DNA of 64,000 nt from Harmonia axyridis (GCF_914767665.1 NC_059504.1:22546001-22610000), one strand, 5' to 3'. Shown: positions 20,239 to 31,925, counted from the stretch's first letter. Numbers and translations are program-made. Notes: a model not told the origin generated them from the sequence alone.

Positions 20239-20941
20239 AATTTTAAACATTTGAAACAGAAAGGTTATCGGGTATGCAGTCAAACTTGAACAATTTTAGC
20301 TCTTTATTGCTTCAGCCAAGCTTTCGGGCAATAACTTGTCCTTCTTCGGGGCTACTGAAACTTACATAAAGTTGTAAAAAACACACAGAAATCAATACAG
20401 CAGAACTTACATCAATGTGAGTCTTGAATGTCAAAAATATTTCAATGTCCAAATATAATATGTAACATGCAAGGAATGCATTTCTGAATCTTAACACTAG
20501 AATTAAACAACGTGTCAAATCTTAAAAGACATATGAAAGAATAATGGCAAAGGTAAAAAACATAGAAAAAACACAAAGACAAGAGACACAGAGAGGAACG
20601 ACAACAGAGGACGAGTGACGTCACAAAATGAGGAGTTATAAGGCGTTTTATAGTGAGGGAATCATTTGTAAAAAAACGCCTTATAACTCCTCATTGCATG
20701 TTACATATTATATATGGACATTGAAATATTTTTGACATTTAAGACTCACATTGATGTAAGTTCTGCTGTATTGATTTCTGTGTGTTTTTTACAACTTTAT
20801 CTAATTTTCAGTAGACCTGAAGAAGTTATTGTCCGAAAGCTTGGCTGAAGCAATAAAGAGCTAAAATTGTTCAATTTGACTACATACCCGATAACCTTTC
20901 TGTTTCAAATTATAAATTGCTAGTCGAGATTTACAAGTAGT
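20239..20941. mobile_element. Inverted-repeat element, possibly Penelope-like terminal repeats
   Basis: It lies in the left arm of the fold-back between 13-bp direct repeats TAACATATGTTTA, as expected from reverse-transcription-type insertion. Its own arms, about 20270-20479 and 20694-20905, are inverted copies containing GAAAGCTTGGCTGAAGC, AATAAAGAGC and ACATCAATGTGAGTC. A perfect 23-bp hairpin (20627-20649 with 20673-20695) sits at the centre. Inverted terminal repeats with ribozyme-like motifs are known in Penelope-like elements; that identity is inference. Confidence 0.5.
20321..20350 (-). ncRNA. Hammerhead-like motif, left-arm copy
   Basis: The minus strand reads CCGAAGAAGGACAAGTTATT then GCCCGAAAGC. 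This is a CUGANGA-like box (first U changed to C), a stem II GGAC/GCCC and GAAA. The right-arm copy on the plus strand at 20817-20840 has a correct CTGAAGA and CCGAAAG, but its 5' half of stem II is deleted. Neither copy is complete. Confidence 0.35.
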
Positions 20942-21757
20942 TAACATATGTTTAGAGTCTATCTCTCTTATTCTGAGTACCACAGAGTTTCAAATTTTAA
21001 GAACCACCTGGCAAGCTAAGTAATCAGTTTTCAAGTGGAAAGCTGCGATAATTCAAAATGCTCTTGTTTTAGTTATCATACGTTTCATACACAGAAAGAG
21101 AAAAAATTAGTAATATTTTCACTTTATGTGAAGAACAATAGAAATAAGAGAGCTACAAGGGGAGAATATATGGAGTTGCATCCAAATCATCCAATTCCAA
21201 TTTATAGTGAAAAACGTATATCATATCGTTGCCAACGATATAACTCAAAAAAAAGCATTTTGAGGTATCGCAGCCACTTGAAAACTGAGAACTGAGCATG
21301 ACAGGTGGTTCTTGAAAATTTGAAACTCTGTGGTACTCAGAATGAGAGAAATAGACCAAACATATGTTATATATTCGAAATCCGGGAAAAGAAAGCTAGT
21401 CAAATATAGAAAAATATACAGGGTGTTCCATTTGAAAAAATGAAGTTGCTATCAATATGTTGCCCACCCTGTATATATTTCATTTTTTGAAATCATTTTA
21501 AAAAACACTATTCGATTTCGTGAAACTTTTTTAGAAAACATTTTTTCGTACCTCTTTTAGTAACAAAGTTAAAGGGGGGTCAAATTATGGTGCAAAACCC
21601 AGTACGTTAAACCACTTTAATTCCTGAATCTGAGAGAATACCTGGAGTACTATAGCTCCCTGATAAGATCTGGTGTTCTGAAGGTTGAAAATCATTTACA
21701 GAATAGGTTCCATCCTAATAGCACAGTAATTCATTAAAAACCGATTCAAGTTAAGTT

Positions 21758-23092
21758 TTTATTTAAATATTTCATTGTGTATTTTTATTTTATTGAATTT
21801 GTAAAAACCTGAGTAGGAGTTTTGTTGTCTAATAAGCCAAACCATAACTAGAAATTAGTCATTAGAGTCTCATGGACAATTGTAACATTACAGGTTGTTC
21901 CGAAAAACTTACTTGATTCTGTAGTCAGAGTTGGACTAAGTACACCTTTTCCAATTGTAGTTCAGAGAGTCAAAGTTCAATTTCAGGAAAAGGAACATGT
22001 ATTTCAGAATAGGAAAGTATAATTCAGAAAAAATATTGGATATAAGAATATTTAATTAATTATCAAATCCCGAGTCCAATTCATATTTTCTGAAATCAAT
22101 TTTGATTTGGAAAAGGTGTATTAGGACCGTATGCTACACTTGTTTTAGCCGAAGCTTGAAAGTGATTCAAAAACCGCAATGTTAATAATTATTAATGAAA
22201 AATCATAGGTATTCATGAAAAGTTAACTTACCCGAAGGGGCCGTAACTGGAATCACTTTATTGCTGTTCTATGCCTCCATCTCATTATAACTCTCTCGGT
22301 TGAAACAGCCGATCATGTGGATCTTTGCGTTATTTCCGAATCCATTTTGAAATAAAAAATTTATCAAATATATCTAGATTTGAATTTTGTACAAATTTGT
22401 AGAAACGTCAAAAATTGAATAATCGGAAATATTAATTGATCGGTTTCAGTATTTTTCACAAAATTTGTTCCATATATTTGCACCATACTGTATACATCCA
22501 AAAAAAAATCAAATGTCCAGAATTGTGAATTATTTCATTGAATGCTTCATTGGTAATAAAAAAAACTCACCATAAATATCAGGTTTGATTCACTTATATT
22601 TCTTCTATTGTTGGGAATAACTTCCAATACTTCTACACAATCGTGCTTAGGACTCCATAGTGATACATTTTCCATAACTCAACCAGTTTCATGAGATGGT
22701 GATAATAATAAACATTCTAAAGCTTTGGATCGCTGGTTAGCCAATATTGGAATCTAATAACCGAAACAAAGCTCCACAATGGTGAATTATTTTATTGAGT
22801 GCCATTGAAGCAATCATTTGTAATGAAGAAAATCAGGGAAATCACTGATTTGGCATCAGGAGCCGTTGAGCACTCGTTCATTCTTGCGTACATAGCACCC
22901 TTGGACACCAAAGAATTGTAGTATAAATCAAATGTGATTTATCATGAGTTTATCGTAATCAGTTTTGTGTGTAGGTGAATAAAAACAATTTCAGCTTTTT
23001 CTGAAATGTTATATTCATCCGATCACTGGAACCAGTAAAACTTCAAGCAGAATCCAAAAGAAAAGCCTAATATTTCTGTATTCTAACCTATA
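21758..23092. other. Unassigned, with one shared repeat segment
   Basis: Bases 22271-22430 (CTCTCGGTTGAAACAGCCG and downstream) recur at 23805-23935 inside the fold-back at 23.3-24.5 kb. A stretch near 22560-22920 resembles those at 24720-25090 and 40320-40640. No gene is seen. Confidence 0.45.
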
Positions 23093-23346
23093 TAATAATA
23101 ATAAGCTTTCATTCCATTAAGACCATTTACATGATATTGGAAAAGTCAGTACAAAGAAAAAAAAAGATACATAAATTATATGGAATTTGACATGAACAAG
23201 CATAAAGTAGTATAAAAGTTTTAAAAGCTATATTCCATAAATTTATCTACATCATAGAATGAGTATTGCAACAGGAGATTTTTGAGAGATTGTTTAAATA
23301 CCTTGAGATTTTGAATTTCTCTCATAGAGATTGACGGCTTATTGTA
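23093..23346 (-). pseudogene. LINE 3' end, copy a (minus strand)
   Basis: Reading leftward, it holds the last part of a LINE ORF2 (frameshifted), then an untranslated end finishing in AGCTTATTATTATTATAT. It aligns with copies b and c at 25.25 and 26.45 kb. The ORF side is cut where the fold-back at 23347 begins. Confidence 0.6.
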
Positions 23347-24498
23347 CGTGGTGGGCAAATTTCGATGTTTTTTGCCTCGATTTTAGCACTACAACTTTTA
23401 AACCAGATGATATAGACAAAATATAATACCCCATTCTGGTTTCTTCCTTCTGAGAAACGAGTAATCATTTTGGTCACTTTCTATTGTTTTCGAGTCATCA
23501 GCGAAAATTGGAAAAATTGCGATATCGAAAAAAATTATATGTCCGTTAATACTGATGATAGAGCTCTGAAATTAAAACGAATTACGAATTATTACGAAGG
23601 TACACCAAAGTTATGTTTTTTCATGCAGGAACACTAGATTTTTTTCCTATTTTTTCTAATCTTGTATCAATATAAGTAATAGAAAATAGTCAAAAACCTT
23701 TTTTCATTGAAGGGTCCCAATATTTTTATGGTTTCAACTGTTGATGAGCACAGAAATATACAGACAAATTCTAGAAATCTATCAGAATAATCTTCTGATG
23801 CCTCCATCTCATGATAACTCTCTCGGTTGAAACAGCCGATCATGTGGATCTTCTCGTTATTTCCGAATCAATTTTGAAATAAAAATTTCATAAAATATAT
23901 CTAGATTCGAATTGAGTAGAAATTAGTTAAAAGCATAGAAATAATCAGATTGACGGAAGGACACTGCTCTTGTTATAGGAAGCTCTATTTTTCTATGCTC
24001 ATCAACAGTTGAAACCATAGAAATATTGATACTCCTGGATTTCAAATGGTTTTTGACCATTTTCTATAATTAATATTGATACAAATCATACGATGTCATA
24101 TATTCTTGAAATCAGAAAAAATTAAGCTTTCAAGAAATGGCACAGAAATCGAGTGTTACTATTTGAAAAAACATATCTTTGGTTCATAGCTTCGTGATTA
24201 AAAACCCTGTCAAATGAAAAAGCACGCCACTGGATTCTACATTGAAAAGTGCCTGTATAATGTTTTAATTTCAGAGCTCTATCATCAGTATTGACGGAGA
24301 AATAGTTTTTTTCGATATCGCCATTTTTCCAATTTTCGCTTATAACTCGAAAACAAAAGAAGGTGGACAAAAATAATACTACTCTTGTCATTTTCTCAGA
24401 ATAAGACAACAAGAATAGGGTATCAGATTCTGTCTTTGTCTTTTGTATCTTCTGGTTTAAAAGTTCTATTGCTGAAACATCGAAATTTGCCCACCCTG
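23347..24498. mobile_element. Fold-back element F2 with TA-flanked CAGGGTGGGC ends
   Basis: The left end reads TACGTGGTGGGCAAATTTCG and the right end, inward, TACAGGGTGGGCAAATTTCG. Inverted arms cover about 23347-23745 and 23995-24498, sharing TTTTCCAATTTTCGCT, GAGCTCTATCATCAGTATTGA-type text and CATCAACAGTTGAAACC. The minus-strand open frame at 24122-24412 lies in an arm and has no known domain. Its right arm also recurs in each tandem unit at 39-42 kb. Confidence 0.7.
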
Positions 24499-24519
24499 TA
24501 CGCCAAAGCTATTGAACTC

Positions 24520-24640
24520 GGACCACCCTGTGTTTCGATTATACGAACCTCTCGACTCGACGTATTTCGCGAAACACCACTCGAGCTGCGCTCACGTGAT
24601 ATTTCGCCGCTACGTCTTGTCACTGGCTGTACAATCGAAT
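24520..24640 (+). repeat. CpG-rich repeat block, first of five copies
   Basis: The core CGACTCGACGTATTTCGCG through CACTCGAGCTGCGCTCACG is preceded by GGACCACCCTGTGTTTCGAT. Near-identical copies lie at about 25985-26090, 27580-27680, 40015-40120 and 41585-41700. It is strikingly CpG-rich against an AT-rich background. Confidence 0.8.
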
Positions 24641-25247
24641 ATTGTCTATGCTCTTGCTATATTATAATTGAATATATATATATACATTCAAAAACAAATC
24701 AAATAGCCAAAATAGTCAATTATTACTTTGAATGCTTCATTTGTAATGAAAAAAAACTTGCCATAAATATCACGGTTCGCATCTGAATTACTTATATTTC
24801 TTCTATTGGTAATAACAAATTCCAATACAACAAATTTGACAAATTTTCCATAACTCCTATGTTTCATCCAGTTTTATGCGATGGTGATAATAATAAACAT
24901 TCTGAAAATTTGTAACCTTATAGCCAATATAGCTATCGTGGTACAAACCTCCACAATGGTGAATTATTGTATTGAGTGCCATTGAAGTCATCATTCGTAA
25001 TGAAAAAAAAAATCGGGGACAGCACTGACGGCTTCAGGAGTCATTGAGCACTCGTTCATTCGTACATAGCACCTTTGGACACCAAAGAACTGTAGTACGT
25101 TCAGATCACATGTGATTTATTATGAGATTATCGTAATCAATTTGGTGCGTAGTTGAATAAAGACAATTCCAAGCTGTCTGCGTAATTTAATATTAAGTCT
25201 ATTACCAGAACCAGTAAAATCAAATATTTCAGAGATAGTAACATTCC

Positions 25248-25745
25248 AACCCAATAATAAGCTTTTATTCCATTAAGATTATTTACCTACCTGATATTGG
25301 AAAAGTCAGAAGAGAGAAAAAAAAAAATAAAATATGTGAAATTAACAAACATATAAATAAGTACAAAAGTTTTAAAAGCTACATTCCATAAATTCATCTA
25401 GATCATAGAATCAGTATTGCAACAGGAGATCTTTTTAATACCTTGAGATTTTGAATTTCTCTTATAGAAATTGATAGCTTATTGTACAACTGTATACCAG
25501 CATAATGGACTTATTTCATAGTAAGTTATCCTATGAGGCGATACCTGAAGGGGAATACCATGCCTTGTCTCATAGTTATGATTGTCAGCACTTGTAATCA
25601 AGTCGTCATTTAAATTATTTTGAACGAATTGAATAACTTTATAGATATATAGGCAGGGCTGAGTTAGTTTTTGTTTTTTTTTCAAAATAGCCTCTACAGG
25701 AAGTTCGCCTATGAATCCTGAAGATAAGATGTATTATCTTCTTTT
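25248..25745 (-). pseudogene. LINE 3' end, copy b (minus strand)
   Basis: The C-terminal piece of a LINE reverse-transcriptase protein read leftward. It contains KLTQPCLYIYKVIQFVQNNL, then NYETRHGIPLQVSPHRITYYE, a block typical of LINE ORF2 ends (T-RH...PHR...E-S). A weak AINFYKRNSKSQGI-like decayed stretch follows in shifted frames, then a 3' untranslated end finishing AAAAGCTTATTATTGGG. The copy is 5'-truncated and frameshifted. Copy c at 26453-26950 is its tandem duplicate rather than an independent insertion. Confidence 0.65.
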
Positions 25746-26452
25746 GTAAAATAAACAATTTTTTTGTGAATCAAAAGTTATATATAATTAATATAATCAT
25801 TATATAATATCATAAGATGAATGAGGGTATGTCATTACATCGTAGATATTCATCAGTTGTTCTTAGTAACAATTCGATATAATGGAGCAATATACTATTT
25901 AGCTTGTTAGGATGTATGTTTATAGGAATTTATTCTTCATGAAGAGTTGTTCTATCAGACGCCAAAGTTATTGAACTAAAACTGGGACCAGCCTGTGTTT
26001 CGATTATACGAACCTCTTGACTCGACGTATTTCGCGAAACACCACTCGAGCTGCACTCACGTGATATTTCGCACGCTAGGTCTTGTCACTGGCTGTACAA
26101 TCGAATATTGTCTATGCTCTTGCTATATTATAATTGAATATATATACATCCAAAAACAAATCAAATAGCCAAAATAGTCAATTATTACTTTAAATGCTTC
26201 ATTTGTAATAAAAAAAAAACTTACCATAAATATCATGGTTCGCATTTGAATCATTTATATTTCTTCTATTGGTAATAACAAATTCCAATACAACAAATTT
26301 GACAAATTTTCCATAACTCTATGTTTCATCCAGTTGTATGGGATGGTGATAATAATAAACATTTTGAAAGTTTGTACCCTTTTAGCCTATATATCTATCG
26401 TGGTACAAACTTCCACAATGGTGAATTATTGTATTGAGTGCCATTGAAGTCA
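25248..26452. repeat. Tandem duplication, unit A (period about 1.2 kb)
   Basis: In order: LINE 3' end copy b (minus), a 220-bp segment containing CATCAGTTGTTCTTAGTAAC, the CpG-rich block, a TATATA-rich link and a TTTGTAATAAAAAA-type segment. Unit B (26453-27709) repeats the first three in the same order, with an extra insert at 27015. Confidence 0.75.
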
Positions 26453-27709
26453 TCCTTAATAAGCTTTTATTCCATTGAGATTATTTACCTACCTGATATT
26501 GGAAAAGTCAGTAAAGAGAAAAAAATACATAAAATATGTATATATGAAATAAAAAAACATATAAATAAGTACAAAAGTTTTAAAAGCTACATTCCATAAA
26601 TTCATCTAGATCATAGAATCAGTATTACAACAGGCGATCCTTTAAATACCTTAAGATTTTGAATTTCTCTTATAGAAATTGATAGCTTATTGTACAGCTG
26701 TATACCAGTATAATGGACTTATTTCATAGGAAGTTATCGGATGAGGCGATATGTGAAAGGGAATATCATGCCTTGTCTCATAGTTATGATTGTCAGCACT
26801 TGTAATCAAGTCGTCATTTAAATTGTTTTTAACGAATTTAATAACTTTATAGATATATAGGCAGGGCTGAGTTAGTTTTTGTTTTTTTTTTCAAAATAGC
26901 CTCTACAGGAAGTTCGCCTATGAATCCTGAAGATAAGATGTATTATCTTCTTTTGTAAAATAAACAATTTTTTTGTGAATCAAAAGTTATATATAATTTA
27001 TATAATCATTATATTAATCGCGTACAGGCTTCAGCCTCTGCGATTCATGTTTATGTTACAATAAACTATTATTAACAGATGTGCAAACAACGGAAGCTCT
27101 TCTGCAATTTCGTGAAACTGGAAGAAGAAAAATTGCTATAAACTGGTGATGGCATAAAACTTAAAGCTGAAGGAATCGGTAACATTTGTATACTAGCTTA
27201 TAAAAGTAAATACTTCCATAATGTAACGCTTTATGATGTTTTATATGTACCAAACTTGCAATTGTATAAAAACTTGGGAATTGATAAATTTTTTTTTGTA
27301 AATCAAAAGAAAGATTTTATGTGGTGGCACAGAGCTTTAGCTCATCAAAACTTTAAATATGTTAAAAATACTTTACAAAATCAAAATTAAATTATATAAT
27401 ATCATAAGATGAATGAGGGTTTGTCATTACATCGTAAATATTCATCAGTTGTTCTTAGTAACAATTCGTTATAATGAAGCAATATACTATTTAGCTTGTT
27501 AGGATGTATGTTTATAGGAATTTTTTCTTCATGAAAAGAGTTGTTCTATCAGACGCCAAAGTAAGTGAACTAAAACTGGGACCACCCTGTGTTTCGATTA
27601 TAAGAACCTCTCGACTCGACGTATTTCGCGAAACACCACTCGAGCTGCGCTCATGTGATATTTCGCAGGCTACTCGCTGTATAATCGAATACTCTCTGCT
27701 CTTGTTATA
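26453..27709. repeat. Tandem duplication, unit B
   Basis: Repeats unit A: LINE 3' end copy c (minus, 26453-26950), the 220-bp segment, and the CpG-rich block. Differences are a 376-bp insert at 27015-27390 and a Tc1-like miniature inserted just after the block at 27710. Confidence 0.75.
27015..27390 (+). pseudogene. Copia-derived pol fragment inserted in unit B
   Basis: The insert is absent from unit A and flanked by 7-bp direct repeats ATTATAT (27008-27014 and 27391-27397). It encodes a decayed piece of a Ty1/copia polyprotein, between protease and integrase: KLKAEGIGNICILAYKSKYF, then VTLYDVLYVPNLQ, and WWHRALAHQNFKYVKN, the gag-pre-integrase WH...H motif. Part of the usual text between PNL and WH is missing. 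A 5' AT-rich leader precedes it, but I see no LTR pair. A copia LTR element normally makes a 5-bp duplication, so the insertion route is unclear. Confidence 0.75.
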
Positions 27710-28324
27710 CAGGGTGTTTCCTAAACATGCGGCAAGGTTGTTGTTCCTTGGACTATTTTAAGCATGTTTTGTCCTTGGATGATTTTTGAAAAACCTCTTT
27801 GTTTCGAAGATACAGGGCGAACAACATTTTTCATATTTTAGTTTGGTTGCTCGTGAGTTTTTAACATTAACATACGGAGATCGCTGGATTGGAAGAGGTG
27901 GACCTCATTTATGGCCTGCTCGTTCCCCGGACTTGAACCCCTTAGATTATTTCCTATGGGGCCATCTAAAATCATTAGTTTATACCACTCCAGTAGAAAA
28001 TGTGGAAGACTTGCGAAATCGGATCATTGCTGGGTGTAAGTTAATAAGAAATGATCCTGGTGTTTTTGAAAGGGTTCGGCAGTCAATGAGGAGAAGATTG
28101 GATGCTTGTATGCTGGCTAGAGGTGGTCATTTTCAACAGTTTTTGTAGGTTGAGTTGAATTTTCATGTAATTTTTCATAATAAAATGTTATTATCTGAAA
28201 TTTTGTTTCCCCTATATCTTCTAAACAAATAGGTTTTTCAAAAATCATCAAAGGACAAAATATTCTTAGAATAGTCCAAGGAACAACCCCCTGAATTTTT
28301 GCCGCATGTTTAGGAAACACCCTG
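27710..28324 (+). mobile_element. Miniature Tc1/mariner element with long inverted repeats
   Basis: CAGGGTGTTTCCTAAACATG begins inverted repeats of about 100 bp (27710-27815 and 28210-28324) with TA on each side. Comparison with unit A and the other CpG-block flanks gives the empty site: CTTGCTATATTATAATTG without the element, CTTGTTA-TA...TA-TTATGATTG with it. It keeps the C-terminal part of a transposase. Confidence 0.9.
27840..28148 (+). pseudogene. C-terminal fragment of a Tc1/mariner-superfamily transposase
   Basis: About 100 residues remain open to the stop. The third catalytic acidic residue lies in LWPARSPDLNPLDYFLWG, followed by HLKSLVYTTPVENVEDLRNR and a basic helical tail ending GGHFQQFL. 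This form is common in insect Tc1/mariner transposases with an N-terminal DUF4817-type domain, from memory. The first two catalytic aspartates and the DNA-binding domain are gone, so it cannot catalyse transposition. A similar remnant lies inside the element at 34301-35830. Confidence 0.85.
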
Positions 28325-30020
28325 TATTATGATTGAATATAAGTTTGGTGCAAATGTATGGAATGAATTCATTTTTTTCCCCAAAAAAACAAATTCTGTG
28401 AAAAATGCTGAAACATGTCACATTATATTTCTGATTATTCAATTTCCGAAATTCATGCGAGAGAGATGACGCTATTGGTATGTGATGATGACGTCATCGG
28501 CTGGTTTTTCAAATGGGAAAGTATGTCATGTGACAGCTCAATTTGAAGCTCCTTCGATTATCTACTCAATGGTACAAAACATTATAAGACCTATTCATAC
28601 AGGGTGGATAGAAACAAGTTTATTTGTTGTAGTCTCTTATTTTCTTTAATTACAGTACTATTATTGATCATGGAGTTTTCCCCATTATATAATATTATAA
28701 GATAAATGGGAGTATATCATTACATAGTAGATATTCATCAGTTGTTCCTAGAAACATTTCGATATAATGAATCAATACAATATTTCCTGATGTACGATCC
28801 CAGAAGTTCATCAAATGGAATACTGAACTAAGTATGAGAGACACCAATTTCACATAATTTGAATTGATAGTAAAAAATATGAATTTATCCTCGAGAATAT
28901 CAAACATTAAAATCTAAACCCCTCAGTGTTTTCGCCTAAGAATAACAACAATTGACCATATAAAATCGTAATACCCTATTTACACCAGAGCTGTACAATT
29001 TATAATATGGCCACATTATAGAGGCAGAACTTGCGAAATGCACCTCTAATAATTCAGAGTTACTAGCTAACCGGGCAGCATCTTCAAAGACAAATTGGGT
29101 GTAAACCTCAATGATTCATAAATATCCTTTCTGAACCGTTTAATTTTCCCATGAGCTTGATATGCAGGTTCCCCAGAGCCATAAAGTTCCGAAAGTACCT
29201 CTCCATTAAACAGAGCTCCTAGTTTTCTCTTCTTGCATTATTGATATTGCAAGAAGGTATGACTGGAAGTACAAAACCGATGCGTAAACGTCTGATCGAT
29301 ACGGAACGTGGGTGGAAACTTTAGGCTCGTCTTGGGTTATCAACTCGTGTTGGAAATTTTCTCTGGAGTTGGCCGTAGATCAGTCAAGTGTTGAGAGTAC
29401 TATGAATCTTTCATTTTTGCTGTTGCCTTCGTCTTCTCATTGGGTTAATTTATAGACGTAATATTTATAAGCCGAAACAATAAATGATAGGAGTTTCGAA
29501 TTTCGTTCTAAATTTTTTTGTTGATTGTGTTACTAGAACCAGAACATGAAGAATATAAGAAAAAGTACTCAAAATTTTAGTATCATCAAATCTCATTAAG
29601 TTGAAATTGTTGGTGTAGATGTTTAGCCGTCAGAAACAATATTCACGGAATATTTTTGCTCCAACAAATCAGATTGGGTAGAAATGTAGTTCATAAAATA
29701 ATATGTAATATAATTACTTGGATCTTCAGGATGTAATCGGGCCACTGGATTTTGTGACATCCTTTGAGCAATATTGACTTCCTTGACCCCACCTGGGACC
29801 GAGCTTGTTCACACTGAATACTCGAGTTTTCTTCGATAGAGATAATGATAAATATTACACCAAGTTTGAAACTGTTCTAGTTTATATATCATCTAAAATA
29901 GAATCAAACTCAGTCACAATAGTTTATCGCTCGACATTTCTTCTTGATTCTTTTTTGAGTTGAAGGTGATTGCTTGTTTTAGACTAAAATTAACTTTTTA
30001 TACAACCGTGCGTTTTCAAT
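28325..30020. other. Unassigned; includes a third copy of the unit A/B segment
   Basis: About 28683-28800 matches the 220-bp segment of units A and B (ATAATATTATAAGAT, CATTACATAGTAGATATTCATCAG). A TA-adjacent CAGGGTGGATAGAAAC near 28600 may be a solitary element end. 29000-29450 has balanced composition but no open frame or splice pattern I can defend. Confidence 0.4.
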
Positions 30021-30383
30021 ATGAACTTACGTTATCTTCAAAAATAAAATAAATTCATTATCAACAAATTTTCAACTGGTAGTTAACGAACATTTGCTAT
30101 TTATGAATAAACACTTACAAGACTTCAATAATTTACTCAAAATATAGGATTTATTGATAATTATCAAACTAACATAATTCTTGCGATCCAATCTGTGGAA
30201 AAGCTCAGAGACATATCGATCGAAGATCAAGCGCATCTCCTTGATTGATCTGTCTCTGTACCTTTCCTTTGATTTGTTTCTTTTTAAATATAAAATCTGT
30301 GTTACTATGGGCTCATTGAACGTCGCTTAGCACATCTGTCCTATTTGGCTTAGATCATTTGTACCTGCTTAGTTATTAGTAAT

Positions 30384-30443
30384 GTTGGCACACTAGTGGT
30401 TAGAGTGAATGGATGCAACCAAGATGACTAGGGTACAAACACC
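30384..30443 (+). promoter_or_regulatory. tRNA-like pol III boxes, copy 1
   Basis: TTGGCACACTAGTGGTTAGA resembles an A box. GGGTACAAACACC at 30431-30443 is a degraded B box at the expected distance. The better-preserved version is in copy 2 (38264-38320). Confidence 0.35.
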
Positions 30444-30651
30444 GAAACCCTCAATATGAAATTTAAAAAAGTACCTTACACTCGGATGATAGAAACAGCC
30501 CAAATACCTAATCTAACAAATCCGTTAATCATTACTGAATTGAAATGTTATTTTTATTCAACATGGATACATATTACATATGAATAATGTTTATTGATTA
30601 TTACTCAATGATATATTAACCTCAACTATATTTATTTCAATCGAATACATA

Positions 30652-31925
30652 CAAGATGATTCACCGGGATGGCCTATTAGACGTTTATGGAAAACTAATT
30701 ATAATTTTGAGCTGTTAATTTGCATATTGTCATTGAGAGATTTTTCTCCCTAAAATATACCGGAAACAGACTACTACTTTCTCATTTCAAAAAATATTAT
30801 TGCATTATTTCAAAAAATATTATTGCTTCAGTAGCTTTTTTTGACGACAATTTTGGCAATATGCCATGCCTTGGGTAAAAACTCAAGGGTTCATGAGTTA
30901 ATGGAATTCTTATGAAAAAATATTTCTTATTTCAGTCGATTCTACGTACAAAACGGGGGTTACTCAAGCGAACCCTATACTTAAAATGAATACTTTAATT
31001 GTTATCGAGGAAGAACCTTAAATGAGGAAAAACCGCAATTCCTCACTGTGTGGAGTAGTCTGTGACATCCGGAAAACACAGAAAAAAGTGAAATTCTTTG
31101 TTTGGATAACTGAATTTTACATTTCATGAATTAAAATTAATTTTTCGTTGGGATTGTTGAAAAATCCATAAACCAATACAATTTTCAATTACGAATAATT
31201 CATTACAATTCTTGAAATGTCAAATTTAATTATCCAAACATCGAATTTTAGTTTCTTTCCGTGTCTTCCGGAAATCACAGACTACTCCATACAGTAATAA
31301 ATTGCGGTTTTTCCTCATTTAAATTTCTTCCTTGATACTTCTTGAATTATTCATTTTAGGTATAGGGTTTGCTTGAGTAACTCCTATGATTTCTATAAGT
31401 AAAATCGATTGAAATAATAAAAAATGTAGGTTCTAATTTGAAAATCTCGAGTTTTGATGAATCTGAGTTGTCCAAGTTCATGATCTTCTTATAAACATCC
31501 TTTACATTTTTGTTCCAAACCGCAAACAGTTTTATAATAATACGTATCTGTAGAATCGAAAAAAAAATTTCTTCGAAAAAAGCTTTTTCTGCCAAAATAT
31601 TCAAAAAAATGTGAATCCTCATCGCCACAATGTTTTTCATAAGAATCCCATTAACTCATGAACCGTTGAGTTTTTACCGAAGGTATGGCATATTTCCGAA
31701 ATTGTCGTCAAAAAAGCAATTTAATGAATCAATAATATACTGGGTGTGCCATTTGAAATAAGGACGTAGTAGTCTATTTCCGGTATAACCGGAGATCTCT
31801 GTAGAGATCTGAAAATATTTTAGGTTGAAAGATCATTGTCTCAAACCCCAATATGCAAAATTATGCTCAAAATTATGATTATTTTTCCATTAAAGTCTAA
31901 TAGGCTATCACGGTGAATAACTCTG
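30652..31925. mobile_element. Fold-back element F5 (1.27 kb), inserted in the duplicated segment
   Basis: The left end CAAGATGATTCACCGGGATG and the right end, inward, CAGAGTTATTCACCGTGATA sit next to TA. Inverted arms run from 30652 to 31133 and from 31214 to 31925, with words such as CCTATTAGACGTTTATGGAA and GCGGTTTTTCCTCATTTAAA and their complements. The left arm carries a deletion of about 200 bp. A lone arm of the same family is at 57111. Confidence 0.8.

Larger units (their letters stand above)
19838..21757. mobile_element. Large fold-back element, left arm split by an insertion
   Basis: AACTTAACTTGAATCGG at 19838 pairs with its complement at 21741-21757. The arms continue inward for about 500 bp: left 19838-20238 then 20942-21045, right 21270-21757. 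A second CAGGGTGGGC/CACCCTGTA module is nested in each arm at about 20126 and 21470. The left arm is interrupted at 20239 by another element. No protein-coding part is recognised. Confidence 0.75.

Noticed and set aside
24122..24412. 96-codon minus-strand open frame recurring in part at 41.3-41.5 kb
   Set aside because: It recurs because it lies in fold-back arms; the copies have frameshifts and no conserved protein.
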